Below the pieces are notes generated by a model. That model made no database searches and was not told the DNA's origin. It saw only the letters and a list, made by a program, of their open reading frames with translations. DNA of 25,669 nt from an uncultured Eubacteriales bacterium. Lineage in GTDB: Bacteria > Bacillota > Clostridia > Peptostreptococcales > Anaerovoracaceae. Positions within the stretch are counted from its first letter, which is position 1. Every line of letters begins with the position of its first letter. A program made the translations under genes and the position numbers. Shown in pieces: positions 1 to 7,813 of the stretch. Location: NCBI GenBank assembly GCA_900551415.1, contig URWB01000019.1, positions 1-25,669 on the forward strand. Reading direction: 5' to 3'.

Positions 1-1
1 C

Positions 2-1360
2 TTGACTGTAAAATTTACGCCGGAACTGGTAACAAACCTGACCGGTGCGATTTACTATCAGGAAAGAACTGCAGGTACGGACGTACTCTGCGAAGCAGCA
101 GGAAGAGGCTGGAATACCTTGACCGATGCGGAACAGAAGCAAGTCACCGGTTTTGCTTACTATCTGGAAGAAGGTGAAGAAAAGGGCGGCTATGAATATT
201 TCGCGGAGGATACCGGCGACGCTTCCAAGGATGATCCGCTGAATCAGGATAAAATCGGCAGCTACGAAATTCTGGTAGGCAGCTTCGGCACCAGCTACAA
301 CGACAACCGTGTCGCAACCATCGGCGCGATCGAAAAGGCAGTCGCAAAAGCAATCCCGAACTTCTCCGTCAGAAGAGGCTTCACTGCACAGATCATCATC
401 AACCACATTCAGGCTAGAGATAACGAAAAGATCGATAACGTAGAACAGGCTGTTGAGAGAGCTATCAAAAACAAGGTGCAGGTTCTGGTCGTACAGCCGA
501 CCACGCTGATGAGCGGCGCGGAATTCGATGAACTCAAGGAAACCGTTCAAAAATACGAGAGCAAGTTCAAACAGGTGATCTTCGCGACACCGATCTGCGA
601 CACCGACGCGGACAGAACAAAGGTATCTGACGCGGTTTATAAGGACGCTGCCGCAAAAGCCGGCTTTGAGACGGTTGATGCTGCGAAGGCTGACAAGGAG
701 ACCGCGTTCGTATTCATGGGACACGGCACTTCCCACTCCGCAAAAGAGCTTTATACGCAGCTGCAGGAAAAGATGACAGAACTTGGATATACCAACGCTT
801 TCATCGGCACGGTAGAAGGCAATCCGGAATCCACTTCTCTGGAAGCTGTGGTTGCGGCTGTGAAGAAAGCTGGCTATAAGAAGGTCGTTCTGCGTCCGAT
901 GATGGTTGTCGCGGGTGACCACGCCAACAACGACATGGCAGGAGAAGAAGACTCCTGGGCATCCGAGTTCAAGGCAGCGGGCTTCAGCGTATCCTCTCAG
1001 ATCATCGGTCTGGGTGAACTGAAAGAAGTCCAGGATATCGTTGTCGCGCACGCGAAGGCTGCGGTAAAGAAAGCGGCTGTCGCAAAAACAACCACTTGCA
1101 AGCTGACAGCAGGCACCAAGAAGATGACGGTTGCCATCTCCGCGAAGAGCGGTATGTCCGGCTACCAGTACAGATATGCGACGACAAAGAAAGGTCTTGC
1201 GAAGGCAGCTGTCAAGACAGCTTCCTCCAAGAAGGTAACGGTAAAGAAGCTGAAGTCCAAAAAGACTTATTATGTACAGGTAAGAACTTACAAGAAAACC
1301 GCAACAGGCAAGAAGGTTTACTCCGCATGGAGCACCGCGAAGAAAGTAAAAGTAAAATAA
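2..1360 (+). CDS. cbiK: CbiK-type chelatase (sirohydrochlorin cobaltochelatase family) with C-terminal FnIII domain, 5' partial
   Basis: The CbiK family inserts Co2+ into sirohydrochlorin, the entry step of anaerobic B12 synthesis; some relatives act outside the cytoplasm. The reading frame is open at the window edge, so the N-terminus is probably missing and the TTG at 2 is not a trusted start. Counting from base 2, residues 1-80 are an unrecognised extension. The CbiK domain covers about 86-355: EILVGSFGTSYNDNR, then VRRGFTAQIIINH, then FMGHGTSHS with catalytic-type His241, then VVAGDHANNDM with His307. These two His match the metal/catalytic histidines known in Salmonella CbiK. Residues about 360-452 form a Lys-rich FnIII-like domain ending KKVKVK, as in secreted clostridial proteins. 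Cytoplasmic CbiK is normally about 260-300 residues, so the extension and tail suggest export. A signal peptide cannot be seen here. It is the first gene of the run leading into the cbi operon. Confidence 0.88.
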   Translation: MTVKFTPELVTNLTGAIYYQERTAGTDVLCEAAGRGWNTLTDAEQKQVTGFAYYLEEGEEKGGYEYFAEDTGDASKDDPLNQDKIGSYEILVGSFGTSYNDNRVATIGAIEKAVAKAIPNFSVRRGFTAQIIINHIQARDNEKIDNVEQAVERAIKNKVQVLVVQPTTLMSGAEFDELKETVQKYESKFKQVIFATPICDTDADRTKVSDAVYKDAAAKAGFETVDAAKADKETAFVFMGHGTSHSAKELYTQLQEKMTELGYTNAFIGTVEGNPESTSLEAVVAAVKKAGYKKVVLRPMMVVAGDHANNDMAGEEDSWASEFKAAGFSVSSQIIGLGELKEVQDIVVAHAKAAVKKAAVAKTTTCKLTAGTKKMTVAISAKSGMSGYQYRYATTKKGLAKAAVKTASSKKVTVKKLKSKKTYYVQVRTYKKTATGKKVYSAWSTAKKVKVK

Positions 1361-1379
1361 GTTTAACTTAGGAAATCAT

Positions 1380-1410
1380 GCAGAGGGGCGGGCGGTGTCT
1401 GCCTCTCTGC
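1380..1410 (+). promoter_or_regulatory. Intercistronic RNA stem-loop between cbiK and the next gene
   Basis: The arms 1380-1393 and 1397-1410 can pair over 14 positions with three G-U wobbles and a 3-nt loop. The wobbles would be A-C mismatches in the opposite strand's RNA, so the structure fits a + strand transcript. Only TTGTAT follows, not a T-run, so a standard terminator is unlikely. A processing or stabilising hairpin, or a leaky attenuator that lowers expression after cbiK, would fit. The next start codon lies 18 nt beyond the stem. Confidence 0.55.
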
Positions 1411-1427
1411 TTGTATGGAGAAATAAG

Positions 1428-2462
1428 ATGAAAAAAACATTTCAAAAATGGATCAGCGCGCTTCTGTGTGCCGCCCTGGTCGCGGCAGGCAGTGTATGCG
1501 CGTTCGCAGATACGGAGAACGCGAAGGATACTGCGGCGCTTGCGGATGGCAGTTACACCGTCGGCGCGGCGACCGACACTATCGGCGCGGGCAGAATGTT
1601 TCACATCGCGCAGCAGGATAACAATACCTGCAAGCTGGAGGTTCAAGACGGCAAGATGACCGCGACCGTCCGTTTGAACGGACAGGGCTATGATAAGCTT
1701 TATCTCGGTACGGCGGCAGACGCGCTTAAGGCGGCGGAGAGCTCTTATCTCCCTTATGAGAAGGACGCGGAAGGCATGTACACCTTCCGTATTCCGGTGG
1801 AAAGCTTCGATACCGTCATGAAACTTGCGGCCTACGGGACAAAGGGCAAAGCGTGGCACGACCACAATATTGTATTTTATAAAGATGTTCCCGCAGCTCC
1901 AAAGGCAGAGTTTGAGGCTGTTTCCGGCACTGTAACCGTAAAGTGGAACAAGTCCGCGGAAGCCGGTATCTACGGCTATGAGGCCGAATACGCGACGTGT
2001 GAGGATTTTTCCGACAAAGAGACAGTCACGATACAGGGAGCCTCTAAGACTTCCCAAAAGCTGTATTTGGAAAGCGGAAACACTTATTACCTGCGCGTCA
2101 GAAGTATCAAGAGTGTCAATGACAGCAAGGTTTATTCTGTGTGGAGCGATTCCGTTGTCTGCAAGACCGGCAAGCTCAGCAAAACAAAGCTGACCTCTGT
2201 CGCCGCAGGAAAGAAATCCGCAGCGATCAAATGGACCAAAAAATCGGGTATCAGCGGTTACGAAGTCCAATACAGCACGAGCAGTAAATTCACAGCATCC
2301 AAGACGAAAACTCTGCGAGTTTCCAAGAGCGCGGTCTCCAAAAAAGTGACCGGTTTAAAATCCGGAAAGAAATACTATTTTAGAATCAGAACCTACAAAA
2401 CTGTGACAAACGGCAAACGCTGCGCGAACTGGTCCGCGGTAAAATCCGTAAAGGTAAAATAG
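1428..2462 (+). CDS. Secreted NEAT-like domain protein with two FnIII domains
   Basis: The start is ATG 1428, after a GGAG about 8 nt upstream; a longer frame from 1395 would put a non-signal leader before a clean signal peptide. The product is 344 residues. Residues 1-28 are a Sec signal peptide (KK, hydrophobic core, ending CAFA-D). Residues about 38-150 form a beta-rich domain with GQGYDKLYLGTA and FRIPVESFD, a layout resembling NEAT haem-binding domains (strand with S/G-x-x-Y, then F-x-x-PV, then a final aromatic strand). It is clearly homologous to the first domain of the next gene. Residues about 153-247 and 250-344 are FnIII-like, the last one Lys-rich and very similar to the tail of the CbiK protein. 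No membrane anchor or LPXTG motif is seen. A role in binding a tetrapyrrole or metal chelate at the cell surface is inferred; the NEAT assignment is by eye. Confidence 0.72.
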   Translation: MKKTFQKWISALLCAALVAAGSVCAFADTENAKDTAALADGSYTVGAATDTIGAGRMFHIAQQDNNTCKLEVQDGKMTATVRLNGQGYDKLYLGTAADALKAAESSYLPYEKDAEGMYTFRIPVESFDTVMKLAAYGTKGKAWHDHNIVFYKDVPAAPKAEFEAVSGTVTVKWNKSAEAGIYGYEAEYATCEDFSDKETVTIQGASKTSQKLYLESGNTYYLRVRSIKSVNDSKVYSVWSDSVVCKTGKLSKTKLTSVAAGKKSAAIKWTKKSGISGYEVQYSTSSKFTASKTKTLRVSKSAVSKKVTGLKSGKKYYFRIRTYKTVTNGKRCANWSAVKSVKVK

Positions 2463-2480
2463 CAGCCTTGGAGGGGCAGG

Positions 2481-4427
2481 ATGAGAAAAAGAAAAAATAT
2501 GCTTCTCGCGGCGCTGCTGTGCCTGCTGTTGATCTTCACGCAGCAGGCGGCAGCGTTCGCGACGGGAGAAGAGACAATTTTATCAGGGGAAACGCAGACC
2601 TCTCAGACAGCCGCCGCGCCGCTCGCAGACGGAACCTACTCGATTCCGGCGGAGACGGATCAGCGCATGTTCTATCTTGTTTCGGATGAAGATGGCAAAA
2701 GAACCGCGCGGCTGACGGTCACAGGCGGACAGATGACCGCGACTTTTTCGCTGACCGGAAGCGGATATGATAAGCTATACATGGGTAAGGCAGAGGACGC
2801 GCCGAACGCTGAGGCGGCGCTGCTCAGCGCTTATACCGTCGTAGACGGGAAATATACCTTTACCGTACCGGTATCCGCGCTGGATCAGCCCCTGGATATT
2901 GCCGCGCACGCGGTCAAATCCGACAACTGGTATCAGCATACCATCAGCTTTTACAGCAGCGAGAAAGCAAAGGAAGAGTTAGAAAACAAGCAGGAGCCGG
3001 GCGCAAAACCTGACTCTGATCAAAATAAAGACAATCATGCCTCAGGCAGCGGCAAGACGGAATCCGACAGTGAAGAGAAGCCTGCCGATAAAGAAAAGGA
3101 TGACAATCCGCAGAGCGGAACGCAGAAGATTACACAAAAATCCGGTCTCGCGGACGGCGTTTACACCTTAGATCAATTCAGCTGGTCAGGCGGCTCCGGC
3201 AGACTTGCCTATATTGCCTGCGGCAAGATTACTGTCAAAAAAGGAAAGGCTTACGCAACCATTCGTTTCAGCAGTTCCTCCTACGATAAGGTGCGCGCGG
3301 GCGGCAGTGTTTACGCGAATACGGGAAGTTCCGAGTCCACGTTTACGATTCCGGTCAAGCTCAACGCCAACAACGAGATTTCGGGCAGAACGGTCGCGAT
3401 GTCCGCGCCGCATTGGATCAGTTACACGATCTACCCCTATCTGGCGGAAGCCGAAAAAGCGGCTGGCGGCGTGAGCAAGAAACCGAAGGATAAAGCAGAG
3501 AAAGCAGGAGAGTCTGCCGACGCGAAACTTGAGATCATCGGTTTGGGCGAAGCCGAACAAATCCCGATGCGATACGCGAAATACTGCGAGCTTTATCGTT
3601 ACGAAAACGGCGTGAAGCTGCTGCGGATCGATATGAGCGAGGATTCCATCCTTTCCTATGAAAAGAATAGCGACAAAAAGACAACCGAGGCTGTGTACGA
3701 CGAAGAAGGCAAACGCATCGCAAAGTCGCAGAGCGAGATTACGCAGGAGCTGTATCGCAGCAGTACCGTCAGCTATTTGCTGATACCGGAAGGCATTGAG
3801 GTTCCGGCTGGTCTTGAGAAGGAAATGATTTTGGTTTCCGTTCCAACGGGAAGAATCTGGTCCTCCTCTCAAGCGGCAAACCGTTTTCTTAGGGAATTGG
3901 GCTGTCAAAGTCTTCTGCTGACAGGCGAGGGCAATGCAGAGAACACTGACGCCGCACAAGCCCCTGATTTTAAAAAAATCGTACAGGAGGAAAACGACTT
4001 CGCGATCTTGCCATCATCGATGCTTGCTGTCGATCAAGCAGACGGGGAAGCAGCGCGTGAAGCAAAGCAAACGCAGCTCGAAACGCTGCAAAAACGGTTC
4101 GCGACCCTCGGCATTCCTGTCCTGCTGGATCGTTCGGCAGACGAAGCGAGCCTTGAGGCAAAGGCAGAGTGGGCAAAGGTTTACGCGGCGCTCTGCGGAA
4201 TGGAAGAAACAGAAGCGGAGAAAGCCTGCAGCGCGATGCTGGATGCGGCGTTTTGGGATAGTCTCACAGCGCAAATTTCCGAAGCCGGCGCAAGCGAGGC
4301 TGCTGAGGCGGAAGCCGAAACAGAGCAGAAGCCCGGCGGTTTCCCAATATGGGGGATGCTTGTCGTCGTGATACTCCTGCTCGCGGGCGCAGCGATGGTG
4401 ATATTAAAAAAGAAGAGGAAACCATGA
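2481..4427 (+). CDS. Membrane-anchored surface protein: two NEAT-like domains fused to a partial substrate-binding lobe
   Basis: ATG 2481 follows GGAGG with good spacing, 18 nt after the previous stop. The product is 648 residues. Residues 1-28 are a signal peptide. NEAT-like domain 1 is about 48-160 (GSGYDKLYMGKAEDA, FTVPVSALD, WYQHTISFY). An acidic/Lys linker follows. NEAT-like domain 2 is about 223-322 (FSSSSYDKV, FTIPVKLN, SYTIYPYL). Residues about 350-590 align by eye with the next gene's solute-binding protein: YLLIPEG at 432 against YLVVPEG at 87, and GIPVLLDRS at 544 against GVPVLVDRS at 200. A hydrophobic helix (about 622-642) and KKKRKP then anchor it in the membrane. The part corresponding to the second binding-protein lobe is missing. 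It is probably a relay that passes bound ligand to the lipoprotein or transporter. The stop overlaps the next start (ATGA). Confidence 0.75.
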   Translation: MRKRKNMLLAALLCLLLIFTQQAAAFATGEETILSGETQTSQTAAAPLADGTYSIPAETDQRMFYLVSDEDGKRTARLTVTGGQMTATFSLTGSGYDKLYMGKAEDAPNAEAALLSAYTVVDGKYTFTVPVSALDQPLDIAAHAVKSDNWYQHTISFYSSEKAKEELENKQEPGAKPDSDQNKDNHASGSGKTESDSEEKPADKEKDDNPQSGTQKITQKSGLADGVYTLDQFSWSGGSGRLAYIACGKITVKKGKAYATIRFSSSSYDKVRAGGSVYANTGSSESTFTIPVKLNANNEISGRTVAMSAPHWISYTIYPYLAEAEKAAGGVSKKPKDKAEKAGESADAKLEIIGLGEAEQIPMRYAKYCELYRYENGVKLLRIDMSEDSILSYEKNSDKKTTEAVYDEEGKRIAKSQSEITQELYRSSTVSYLLIPEGIEVPAGLEKEMILVSVPTGRIWSSSQAANRFLRELGCQSLLLTGEGNAENTDAAQAPDFKKIVQEENDFAILPSSMLAVDQADGEAAREAKQTQLETLQKRFATLGIPVLLDRSADEASLEAKAEWAKVYAALCGMEETEAEKACSAMLDAAFWDSLTAQISEAGASEAAEAEAETEQKPGGFPIWGMLVVVILLLAGAAMVILKKKRKP

Positions 4428-5617
4428 TGATGCAAAAAAAGTCAAAAAGAAAACTACTGAGCCTGCTGTTGTGTCTGCTCCTGAGCGCGGCCTTGTTAAG
4501 CGGCTGCGGCGGGGGTGACAGTGAGACAGGGCAGGGCGGCAGTGATGCGAACGACAGAGGCATACCGGAGATTGCAGGACTGACCTACGAAAAATCCGTA
4601 ACTTTCGACTATGCGCGTTGTCTGGCAATTGATCAGTACGAGGGCGGTTACAGTCTGGTCGATGTTTTTGACGACGCGAAATATCTGGTCGTGCCGGAAG
4701 GCGGCAGCGTGCCGAAGGAGCTGGATGACAGCATACAGATCATTCAGCTGCCGCTGCAGCATATTTATCTGGGCGCGACGGCGGTCATGTCCCTGTTTGA
4801 CGCGATCGACGCTCTGGATCATGTCTCCATGACCGCGCTGAAGGAGTCGGGCTGGACCGTTGAAAACGCCGCGAAACGGATGCGGGAGGGAAAGCTCGTC
4901 TATGCCGGCAAATACAACACACCCGATTATGAATTGATATTGGCGCAGGGCTGTGAGCTTGCCATCGAGTCCACCATGATTTATCATACGCCGGATGTCA
5001 AGGAAATGCTGGAAGAATTGGGTGTACCTGTTTTGGTCGATCGTTCCAGCTACGAGTCCAATCCTCTGGGGAGAACCGAATGGATCAAGCTTTACGGTGT
5101 ACTGACCGAAAAAGAAGAGGCAGCGAACGCATTCTTTGAGAAACAGAAGGAAAGCGTGGCGGAGCTCGAAAACTACAGCAGCACCGGCAAAGTTGCCGCG
5201 TTCTTCTATTTGACTACGGACGGTAAGGTGGTAGTCAGAAGCTCTACGGACTATGTACCGTCGATGATCAAGATGGCAGGCGGCGTGTACGCCTTTGACG
5301 GCGTGGTGGACGAGGACGGCAAAACCTCCGTATCCATGACGATGGAAAGCTTTTATGAGAAAGCGCGGGATGCGGATTATATCATTTACAACGCCAGCAT
5401 TGACAGTTCGGTAAAAACCATCGAGGACCTCATCAAAAAAGACGAAGTTTTGAAAGAGTTCAAGGCAGTTAAAAACGGCGCGTGTTATACGACCGGAAGC
5501 TCGATGTACCAGAGAACGGATGTGATTGCCAACATGATTTTGGATTTTCATAAGGTATTCACCGGACAGGATACCGATCAGCTGGAATTCCTGGAAAAAA
5601 TGAAGGAATCGGAGTAG
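4424..5617 (+). CDS. ABC transporter substrate-binding lipoprotein (FecB/BtuF-like)
   Basis: Three consecutive ATG codons (4424, 4427, 4430) are possible starts; 4424 is chosen because it sits about 5 nt after GAGG and overlaps the previous stop. The product is 397 residues. The N-terminus is Lys/Arg-rich, then a hydrophobic stretch and lipobox LLSGC with Cys28 as the likely lipidated residue. The mature part has the two-lobe, long-helix pattern of the periplasmic-binding family used with FecCD permeases (TroA/BtuF fold): YLVVPEG, EGKLVYAGKYNTPDYELILA, GVPVLVDRSSYESNPLGRTEW, ADYIIYNAS. These proteins bind iron-siderophore, haem or cobalamin. The ligand cannot be read from sequence, though the neighbouring chelatase and B12 genes favour a tetrapyrrole, corrinoid or metal complex. 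The permease gene starts 4 nt downstream. Confidence 0.88.
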   Translation: MMMQKKSKRKLLSLLLCLLLSAALLSGCGGGDSETGQGGSDANDRGIPEIAGLTYEKSVTFDYARCLAIDQYEGGYSLVDVFDDAKYLVVPEGGSVPKELDDSIQIIQLPLQHIYLGATAVMSLFDAIDALDHVSMTALKESGWTVENAAKRMREGKLVYAGKYNTPDYELILAQGCELAIESTMIYHTPDVKEMLEELGVPVLVDRSSYESNPLGRTEWIKLYGVLTEKEEAANAFFEKQKESVAELENYSSTGKVAAFFYLTTDGKVVVRSSTDYVPSMIKMAGGVYAFDGVVDEDGKTSVSMTMESFYEKARDADYIIYNASIDSSVKTIEDLIKKDEVLKEFKAVKNGACYTTGSSMYQRTDVIANMILDFHKVFTGQDTDQLEFLEKMKESE

Positions 5618-5621
5618 GAAT

Positions 5622-6698
5622 ATGACAGATTTCGTAAATAGCAAAGGGGATCGCGCGCGTGCGCCGGAGAGCTTTCACAGGGAGCTCGCCAGACGCCGGC
5701 TGCGTTGGACGATGGTTTTTGTAATCTTGGCGGCAGCGTTCGTTTTGATTACGATTTTGAACATCAATACGGGAAGCGTGCATCTGTCCGCCGGAGAAAT
5801 CGCGAAGGTCATCTTCAGCAAGGAAGGCAGCAAGACCCAGATGGATATTATCTGGCGCATCCGCCTGCCGCGGATTTTGATGGCTGCCATTTTAGGCGGG
5901 GCACTGTCCCTTTCCGGCTTCATGCTCCAGACCTTCTTTGAAAATCCGATCGCGGGGCCCTTTGTGCTCGGCATTTCGTCGGGCGCCAAGATGGTGGTTG
6001 CGCTGGTCATGATCTTTTATATGCGGCAATCCATCAGTCTTTCGTCCTACGCGCTGATTTTCGCGGCCTTTATCGGCTCACTGATCGCGACGGGCTTCAT
6101 TCTTCTGGTTTCCCGAAAGATCCGCAATATGGCGGCGCTTTTGGTCGCGGGGATCATGATCGGCTATATCTGCTCGGCGGTGACGGATTTTGTCGTAACC
6201 TTTGCCAGCGACTCAGATATCGTCAACCTGCATAACTGGTCGCTGGGGAGCTTTTCGGGCATGACCTGGAGCAAGGTTTCCGTCGGCGCGACAGTGGTCG
6301 GCATCGCTTTCGCCGCGACCGTCTGCATGTCTAAGCCGATCGGCGCGTTTCAGCTGGGGGAATCCTACGCGCAGAGCATGGGTGTGAATATCAAGGTATT
6401 CCGCGCCCTGCTGATCCTGCTTTCCAGCCTGCTTTCAGCTTGCGTGACGGCCTTCGCGGGACCGATTTCCTTCGTAGGCATCGCGGTACCGTTTATCGCC
6501 AAGGCCTCTTTGGGAACCTCGAAACCGCTCGTGGTCATCCCGGGCTGCTTCCTGTGCGGTTCGGTCTTTTGCATGCTCTGCGATTTGATCGCCCGAACGG
6601 TGTTCGCGCCTGTGGAACTGAACATCAGTACGGTGACATCGATTTTCGGTGCGCCGATTGTAATTTATATGATGATAAGAAAGCGCAGCAGAATTTGA
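5622..6698 (+). CDS. FecCD-family ABC transporter permease
   Basis: ATG 5622 lies 4 nt after the binding-protein stop, with GGAG/TAGG sequence in front. The product is 358 residues, close to the usual 320-360. A basic N-terminus precedes repeated hydrophobic helices. Family hallmarks are visible: WRIRLPRILMAAILGGALSL near residues 74-93, ENPIAGPFVLGISSGA, GAFQLGESYAQSMGVN in the central loop and GPISFVGIAVPFIAK near residue 283. FecCD permeases form homodimers that import iron-siderophores, haem or vitamin B12 with a lipoprotein and an ATPase, all of which flank it here. The stop overlaps the ATPase start by one base (TGATG), so the two are probably translationally coupled. Ligand specificity is unknown. 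Confidence 0.93.
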   Translation: MTDFVNSKGDRARAPESFHRELARRRLRWTMVFVILAAAFVLITILNINTGSVHLSAGEIAKVIFSKEGSKTQMDIIWRIRLPRILMAAILGGALSLSGFMLQTFFENPIAGPFVLGISSGAKMVVALVMIFYMRQSISLSSYALIFAAFIGSLIATGFILLVSRKIRNMAALLVAGIMIGYICSAVTDFVVTFASDSDIVNLHNWSLGSFSGMTWSKVSVGATVVGIAFAATVCMSKPIGAFQLGESYAQSMGVNIKVFRALLILLSSLLSACVTAFAGPISFVGIAVPFIAKASLGTSKPLVVIPGCFLCGSVFCMLCDLIARTVFAPVELNISTVTSIFGAPIVIYMMIRKRSRI

Positions 6699-7813
6699 TG
6701 AACAAGTATTTTACCTTCGATCGGCTTTCCGTCGGATATCAGGGAAAGCCGCTGATTCGGGATATCTGTTTTGATATCCAAAAAGGAGAAATCGTCACGC
6801 TGATCGGACCGAACGGCGCCGGGAAGTCCACGATTCTCAAAAGCATCACCCGCCAGCTGGAGCGTATCAGCGGTGGCGTGATTTTAGACGGTACGGACAT
6901 TCAGGCGATGTCCTATAAGGCGCTGGCCTCACGCATGGCTGTCGTTTTGACCGACCGCATCAAGGCGGAGCTGATGACCTGTCACGATATCGTGGCAAGC
7001 GGACGCTATCCGTATACCGGCAAACTCGGGATTCTGACCTCTGATGATGAGCAGAAGGTGGAGGAGGCGTTGGCTATGGTGCATGCCGGGGAACTCGGTA
7101 TGCGGGATTTCGCGAATATCAGCGATGGACAGCGGCAGCGGGTGCTGCTTGCCAGAGCGATTTGTCAAGAGCCGGATGTGATGATTTTGGACGAGCCGAC
7201 TTCCTTTTTGGATGTGAAATATAAGCTGGAGCTTTTGTCCATCCTGCGCCGTATGGCAAAGGAGAAAAATATTACTGTTATCATGTCTCTGCATGAAATC
7301 GACCTTGCGGAAAAGATTTCCGATAAGATTATCTGCGTCAGCGGAGAAACGATTTTTGCCTATGGCGCGCCGGAGCAGATTTTTCGGGAAGAAACGATCC
7401 GCAGCCTCTATCACATTGACAACGGGTATTTCGACCCGGTGTTCGGCAGCATCGAGCTGCCGCGGCCGGAGGGAGAGCCGCGCGTCTTTGTGATTTCGGC
7501 AGGAGGCAGCGGGATTGAGGTCTATCGGAAACTGCAGAAGGAAAACATTCCGTTTGCCGCGGGGATTCTGTACCCGAACGATATCGACTATCAGCTGGCA
7601 AGATTGCTCGCCGCGGAAATCATCACCGAAAAGCCTTTTTGCGCCATGTCGGAGGAAACGTACCGGCGGGCGCTCACGTGCATGAACGCCTGTGAGCGGG
7701 TCATCTTTGCCGACACCGCGGCAGGCGATATGAATCGAGCCGTTTTCCGGCTCAAGGAAGAAGCGGAGAAAGCAGGAAAACTGATTTGCTATGAAACATC
7801 AGACCGGAATTGA
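6698..7813 (+). CDS. FecE-family ABC transporter ATPase with extra C-terminal domain
   Basis: The start is ATG 6698, overlapping the permease stop; a longer upstream frame lies inside the permease gene and is not expected to be used. The product is 371 residues, about 110 longer than a typical FecE/BtuD (about 250-265). Walker A is GPNGAGKST (37-45), the signature is ISDGQRQR rather than LSGGQ, Walker B is VMILDEPTSFLD, and the switch His is in SLHEIDLA. From about residue 262 an added alpha/beta segment begins with RVFVISAGGSGIEVYRKL and contains AAGILYPNDIDYQLARLLAA, resembling a small Rossmann-like domain. Its role is unknown; it might sense a nucleotide or metabolite or regulate the ATPase. 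The 3' end overlaps cbiD by 23 nt, tying the transporter to the B12 operon. Confidence 0.92.
   Translation: MNKYFTFDRLSVGYQGKPLIRDICFDIQKGEIVTLIGPNGAGKSTILKSITRQLERISGGVILDGTDIQAMSYKALASRMAVVLTDRIKAELMTCHDIVASGRYPYTGKLGILTSDDEQKVEEALAMVHAGELGMRDFANISDGQRQRVLLARAICQEPDVMILDEPTSFLDVKYKLELLSILRRMAKEKNITVIMSLHEIDLAEKISDKIICVSGETIFAYGAPEQIFREETIRSLYHIDNGYFDPVFGSIELPRPEGEPRVFVISAGGSGIEVYRKLQKENIPFAAGILYPNDIDYQLARLLAAEIITEKPFCAMSEETYRRALTCMNACERVIFADTAAGDMNRAVFRLKEEAEKAGKLICYETSDRN

Noticed and set aside
1368..2270. 300-codon open frame on the - strand
   Set aside because: Opposes the secreted NEAT-like/FnIII gene, which has a signal peptide and ribosome site; no motif in the reverse product.
4496..5644. 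Long open frame (382 codons) on the - strand across the binding-lipoprotein gene
   Set aside because: It lies antisense to a gene with clear family motifs, has no recognisable domain or ribosome site, and fits a by-product of codon bias.
6440..6697. N-terminal extension of the ATPase frame into the permease gene
   Set aside because: The conserved ATPase domain begins right after ATG 6698, and the upstream translation is out of frame with a conserved permease.
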